Below the pieces are notes generated by a model. That model ran no database searches and was not told where the DNA came from. It saw only the letters and a list, made by a program, of their open reading frames with translations. Of a DNA stretch of 9,095 nt, positions 6,462 through 9,095 are shown piece after piece. The stretch's first letter is position 1. Each line of letters opens with the position of its first letter. The position numbers and the translations under genes are program-made. This stretch comes from Eggerthellaceae bacterium UBA3686 (GTDB lineage: Bacteria > Actinomycetota > Coriobacteriia > Coriobacteriales > Eggerthellaceae): positions 55,574 to 64,668 of the forward strand of contig DFIX01000014.1 of NCBI GenBank assembly GCA_002371495.1. Reading direction: 5' to 3'.

Positions 6462-7553
6462 CTACGCTGTCGGCAGCACCGCTCCCGCAGCTTTCAGCGT
6501 TTGCTCGCCTTCAGCCTCGTTACCAGCAGCATCCGCCAGGGGATTCCCGGAGTAGTCGATGCCCCAGAAAGCAGACTCTGCGCGGGCGAGAGCAAGCGCG
6601 GTGAGCTTGTTGTTGGAGCAATCCAAATATCCCAGGCCCTTGTTGTGCGAAAGGTCAAGCGTTACGAGCTGGTTAAATGCGCAGTCAAGATCGGCGAGCT
6701 TGGCGCACCGCGACACGTCAAGATCGGACAGATGGTTGTCGTAGCAGCATAGCTCGACCAAGTTGGCGCAGGCAGAGACGTCAAGAGATGCGATTTTGTT
6801 GCTCGAACAGTCCAGGTAACTGAGCTTGCCGCATTTCGAAAGATTGAGGTCTTTGAGCTTGTTCTCGAAGCAATATGCGCGCTTCAAGCCAGCGCACCCT
6901 GCCACATAAAGATTCGCAAGCTTGTTGTTGTGACAGTAAAGCTGCGCAATTCTCTTGTTGCCCTTGATCGACAAAGTCGTGAGCTTGTTGTTCGAACAGT
7001 CCAGAAACTGAAGCTTCTTGTTCTTTGCTACAGCAAGCTTCGCGAGGTTGTTGTACGAGCAATTCAGCCAATTCAGCTTGGTACATTTCGAGATGTTAAG
7101 GCTCGTCAGCCGCCCTCGCCTGCAATCGAGCTTCAGGAGGCTCTTGTTTTTCGAAAGGTCGAGCTTCGTGAGCTTGGTCGATTTACAGCGCAAATACTTC
7201 AAGTTCGTCGCCTGCCGCACGTTCAGCTTCTTCAAGTTTTTATCCGTGCAGTAGAAGGCGACCACCTTCTTGCCCTTGACCTTGGCAGGTACGGTAACAG
7301 TTTTGGCCTTGCCCGTATACCATAGCGCGACCAAACCGTCTTTCTGGTAGTACGTATACCCGGCTTTATAGACGCGCGTATGAGGCTGCCCTACATACGG
7401 GTCGGCGTATGTTGAACTCGCATATGCGGCTGAGGGAAAGCAGATAGCGCATATCAACACGCCCAGAAGGGCGAGCAAAACGCAAAAAGAAATGCTTATT
7501 CGCGCAGGCCCGTAATAACTTGCCCGCTCCCCCAAATTCGAAATTACACGCAT
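6462..7553 (-). CDS. Secreted leucine-rich repeat protein, 21-residue Cys-type repeats
   Basis: This exported protein has 363 residues. Residues 1-45 are a signal peptide with a 20-residue basic or polar lead, a hydrophobic core, and cleavage after SAAYA. A short region with an aromatic cluster (YTYYQKDG) and a VTVPAKVKGKKVV strand precedes 11 repeats of exactly 21 residues (86-316), of form LxxLxxSxxxxLxxLxCSxNK. A degenerate twelfth repeat (317-338) follows, then an Ala/Glu-rich tail. One Cys sits at the same place in each repeat: 102, 123, 144 and so on to 312. In LRR proteins of this kind, such as internalin J-like surface proteins, the Cys side chains stack inside the solenoid. The role is probably binding a protein or glycan at the cell surface. 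There is no LPxTG, GW or wall-binding domain, so its retention is unexplained. It lies between the peptidase and MBOAT genes; a link to acylation is unproven. Confidence 0.9.
   Translation of the reverse strand: MRVISNLGERASYYGPARISISFCVLLALLGVLICAICFPSAAYASSTYADPYVGQPHTRVYKAGYTYYQKDGLVALWYTGKAKTVTVPAKVKGKKVVAFYCTDKNLKKLNVRQATNLKYLRCKSTKLTKLDLSKNKSLLKLDCRRGRLTSLNISKCTKLNWLNCSYNNLAKLAVAKNKKLQFLDCSNNKLTTLSIKGNKRIAQLYCHNNKLANLYVAGCAGLKRAYCFENKLKDLNLSKCGKLSYLDCSSNKIASLDVSACANLVELCCYDNHLSDLDVSRCAKLADLDCAFNQLVTLDLSHNKGLGYLDCSNNKLTALALARAESAFWGIDYSGNPLADAAGNEAEGEQTLKAAGAVLPTA
6606..7298 (-). repeat. Eleven 63-bp coding repeats of the LRR solenoid
   Basis: These bases encode residues 86-316, eleven units of 63 bp in register with no insertion or deletion. 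DNA similarity is partial. A recurring stretch, gagcttgttgttcgaacag on the plus strand and variants of it, marks the NNK-LT-L junction, while the rest has drifted. This fits old tandem duplication held in register by selection. Confidence 0.85.
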
Positions 7554-7577
7554 TTCGGTTATCGCTTCCCATTACAT

Positions 7578-7606
7578 ACTATAAGCATGCAAATCGTACC
7601 ACATGC
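7578..7606 (-). promoter_or_regulatory. Weak candidate promoter for the LRR gene
   Basis: Minus-strand TATAGT (7578-7583) is one base off the -10 consensus and lies 24 bases before the LRR ATG. No good -35 hexamer is found 16-18 bases upstream (GCATGT at best). GGGAAG (7566-7571) could serve as the ribosome site at a long spacing of about 11 bases. The placement, just past the palindrome at 7615-7647, fits a new transcription unit, but the match is poor. Confidence 0.3.
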
Positions 7607-7614
7607 CCTACCCC

Positions 7615-7647
7615 GTGAACACTTTGCCCCAGGGGAAAAGTGTTCAC
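7615..7647. repeat. 33-bp near-perfect palindrome, second copy at window start
   Basis: Left arm gtgaacactttgcccc, single central a, right arm ggggaaaagtgttcac. The arms pair over 16 positions with one mismatch (7626/7636), and c7614/g7648 adds a pair. The centre and right arm recur at 1-23. On the minus strand it follows the peptidase gene by 59 bases and precedes the LRR gene. There is no T-run, so it may be a REP-like repeat, a mRNA-stabilising hairpin, or a dyad protein-binding site. Confidence 0.8.
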
Positions 7648-7652
7648 GAGTT

Positions 7653-7679
7653 CGCTTGACCACGTTAACGAGGCAAGCG
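7653..7679. other. Imperfect hairpin beside the palindrome
   Basis: Arms cgcttg (7653-7658) and caagcg (7674-7679) pair, continued by cc/gg after a one-base bulge. The loop contains cgttaacg. It lies between the peptidase stop and the palindrome and may assist termination or transcript protection. No T-run follows. Confidence 0.3.
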
Positions 7680-7706
7680 CCATTCGTGGCACGTAACTCA
7701 GACGCG

Positions 7707-8774
7707 TCACCTGGTAACTCCATTGGGGTCGTCGCAGCCATGCCCGACGTAGCGGTAGATATATCCCCCGCTATCGGCAAGGGCGTCGCTGTTATTGCAA
7801 ATATGGGATGCGGTACCTCCCATATACTGGGCATGGGAAGAAACCCACACGGCATCTTTTGCAGGTTTGCCGAGGTCGGCGCAACGTTTTCCCAGCTTTT
7901 TCTTCGTGGCCTTGCTCGACTTTATGTACCCTTTGTAAACGACAGAGGCTATTTCTCTTCCAACATATATGCAGGTATGCGAGCCATCGTTGTACACGTC
8001 TCCAGGTTTGAGCTTCGTTTTCTTCGCGTATTCCATGCCTTCCTTATATTTGCATACGCGCTTCCAGTTCTTGCTCTTCATCATGTGTTTGCGCTGCTTG
8101 CTCACGCCATAGGGAAAGCCTTTATCGTTTCTAAGGTATTTATTTATGGCGAGGTTTACGACCTTGGCGCAATTGTAATCTGATTTCTTCCCTGCGTACT
8201 TAAGATACAAAGACGTGCCCCTATAACCGTTCGATCGGCTTATTTTCGTCCCTTTTACCCTGGATTTCGAGTACGAAAGCCTGCACGCCGCAACCGCTAT
8301 GGCAGAGTTGCTGTATTTGACCTCGAAGTTCCTGACAATGCTGCCGGTGTAATTGCCAGCCCCTTCGATGGCAACGGTGGCGGTTCCCATTGCACGGTTG
8401 TTCTTGCAGGAGACCGCGTAATCCTTGCCTTCGACGAGAACGGAGGACCCGTCTTTAACCACTATGCGAGGTTTCAGCGGCTTTCCGGTATAGCTCATCG
8501 ATTTGGGCACCGAGATGCTGCATGAAGAAATCTGCGTTTTCGCGGACGGCCCCCCTGCCATTGGGCCCACGGCCACGTTCGCAGATGTAACCCCCTCGCC
8601 TGCGGCAATCGAGAGTCTTCCCCTAGCGGCGGATTCATCAGCCGCATACGCATGCTCGCAGGCAAATACCGCCGACAAGGCAACGAGCATAATAAGGAGC
8701 AACGTGAACACGACGTTCGATAATTGCGCTGCGCCGTCACTTGAAATACTTCCCCCACGACGACTTTGTGCCAT
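7707..8774 (-). CDS. Secreted NlpC/P60- or CHAP-like cysteine peptidase with Ig-like domain
   Basis: This exported protein has 355 residues. Residues 1-44 are a signal peptide with an unusually long polar lead (MAQSRRGGSISSDGAAQLSN), a hydrophobic core and cleavage after HAYA. Residues about 81-153 are an Ig-like domain (SYTGKPLKPRIVV, GKDYAVSCKNN, GTATVAIEGAGNYTG), common in surface proteins of Coriobacteriia and Firmicutes. Residues about 195-345 resemble papain-fold peptidoglycan peptidases: candidate Cys202 in DYNCAKVVNLAINKYL, then KLKPGDV and His266 in GSHTCIYVG, ending GGYIYRYVG. The usual DCSG context of NlpC/P60 reads YNCA here, so the exact family and bond cut are uncertain. An in-frame TGA just before the ATG makes 8774 the longest possible start. 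It shares its design (signal, Ig-like, C-terminal cysteine peptidase) with the CHAP gene at the other end of the window, though the peptidase domains are not close. Confidence 0.82.
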   Translation of the reverse strand: MAQSRRGGSISSDGAAQLSNVVFTLLLIMLVALSAVFACEHAYAADESAARGRLSIAAGEGVTSANVAVGPMAGGPSAKTQISSCSISVPKSMSYTGKPLKPRIVVKDGSSVLVEGKDYAVSCKNNRAMGTATVAIEGAGNYTGSIVRNFEVKYSNSAIAVAACRLSYSKSRVKGTKISRSNGYRGTSLYLKYAGKKSDYNCAKVVNLAINKYLRNDKGFPYGVSKQRKHMMKSKNWKRVCKYKEGMEYAKKTKLKPGDVYNDGSHTCIYVGREIASVVYKGYIKSSKATKKKLGKRCADLGKPAKDAVWVSSHAQYMGGTASHICNNSDALADSGGYIYRYVGHGCDDPNGVTR

Positions 8775-8824
8775 TTTCCATCAACCCCAAAAGCAACACC
8801 CTGGCACCAATAGCAAGCGAGCCC

Positions 8825-8853
8825 ATTCTATTCGGTACAAAACAACACGAACT
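8825..8853 (-). promoter_or_regulatory. Candidate promoter for the secreted peptidase gene
   Basis: Minus-strand TAGAAT (8825-8830) is one base off the -10 consensus, with a start near 8818 and a leader of about 44 bases to the ATG at 8774. The -35 region is poor. A TTGTTTTGT stretch (8837-8845) lies 6 bases upstream of the -10; the same nonamer lies 5 bases upstream of the CHAP gene's -10. Confidence 0.35.
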
Positions 8854-8938
8854 AGAACAGTTTGCCTGCACTAACTGAATACTAGCACTGATCGCTCCCA
8901 TACGGGTTACAGCATGTCTACAAATGAGATCGCGACAG

Positions 8939-8978
8939 AAAAGGGGCTGTAACAGAAGTGAAGTTACAGCCCCTTTTT
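8939..8978. terminator. Strong bidirectional intrinsic terminator
   Basis: A perfect 15-base stem (aaaaggggctgtaac with 8963-8977) closes a 9-base loop and has T-runs on both sides: ttttt on plus, TTTT on minus. It insulates the minus-strand cluster from the unseen region to the right and marks the upstream limit of the transcription unit beginning near 8818. Confidence 0.9.
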
Positions 8979-9095
8979 CACACCCAAAACCAGGGCATTG
9001 CCTTCGGCCTTCTTGTGTGTCGCTTCGCTCCTGATGACGCGGCAACAACCCCACATCCCGACATTCATGACGGTAGGTTGAATTTCAAAACGCAA

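Larger units (their letters stand above)
8775..9095. other. Gene-free right end (321 bp)
   Basis: No reading frame here looks like a gene. The minus-strand frame at 8737-9054 runs through the terminator hairpin and into the peptidase gene's signal-peptide region, so it is a shadow. The stretch holds a candidate promoter (8825-8853) and a terminator (8939-8978). Nothing recognisable is seen from 8979 to the end apart from agcgaagcgacac on the minus strand near 9020-9032, which is low in complexity. Confidence 0.6.

Noticed and set aside
6606..7298. CRISPR array or minisatellite
   Set aside because: The 63-bp period is coding, in frame and diverged between units. There are no identical direct repeats with unique spacers.
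8737..9054. 105-codon minus-strand frame upstream of the peptidase
   Set aside because: It reads through the 8939-8978 terminator stem and has no domain or good ribosome site.

Overview
The window most resembles a chromosomal segment of a Gram-positive gut or oral member of the Coriobacteriia (Actinomycetota), possibly an Eggerthellaceae relative. This is inferred from protein style: secreted cysteine peptidases joined to short Ig-like domains of the YTGKPLKP / NNRAMGTATVAIEG / NATAKKLNVNVRTGQ type, Ala-Ser-Gly-rich linkers, and moderately high GC. No rRNA or tRNA is present to confirm it. All eight supportable genes lie on the minus strand, so they read from right to left.

Layout in transcription order. 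At the right end (8775-9095) is a gene-free stretch with a strong bidirectional hairpin terminator (8939-8978) and a candidate promoter. Next come a secreted NlpC/P60- or CHAP-like cysteine peptidase with an Ig-like domain (7707-8774), an intergenic region holding a 33-bp near-perfect palindrome (7615-7647), and a secreted leucine-rich-repeat protein with a strict 21-residue period and one Cys per repeat (6462-7553). The central block follows: a polytopic MBOAT acyltransferase (4679-6262), an ANL-family adenylate-forming ligase (3156-4583), a left-handed beta-helix CatB-type acetyltransferase (2372-3055), an acyl carrier protein (2059-2280) and a secreted SGNH/GDSL hydrolase-fold protein (1261-2040). 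The left end is a secreted CHAP amidase/endopeptidase (33-1163), probably with its own promoter, followed by a truncated copy of the 33-bp palindrome at the window edge.

The central five genes look like a complete cell-envelope acylation pathway built like dlt (teichoic-acid D-alanylation) but not identical to it. The ligase would activate a carboxylic acid and load it on the carrier protein (Ser31). The MBOAT (His302, His359) would move the acyl group across the membrane onto the Tyr of its own C-terminal hexapeptide FIYQQF. The secreted SGNH protein (Ser56/Asn126/His212) would accept it and pass it to an envelope polymer. The ligase lacks the acidic residue that D-Ala and amino-acid adenylation domains use to hold the alpha-amino group, so the cargo is probably not D-alanine. 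The flanking secreted peptidases and the LRR protein are envelope proteins of the same general style; their functional link to the acylation block is by neighbourhood only. This block is the best candidate for an undescribed system in the window.
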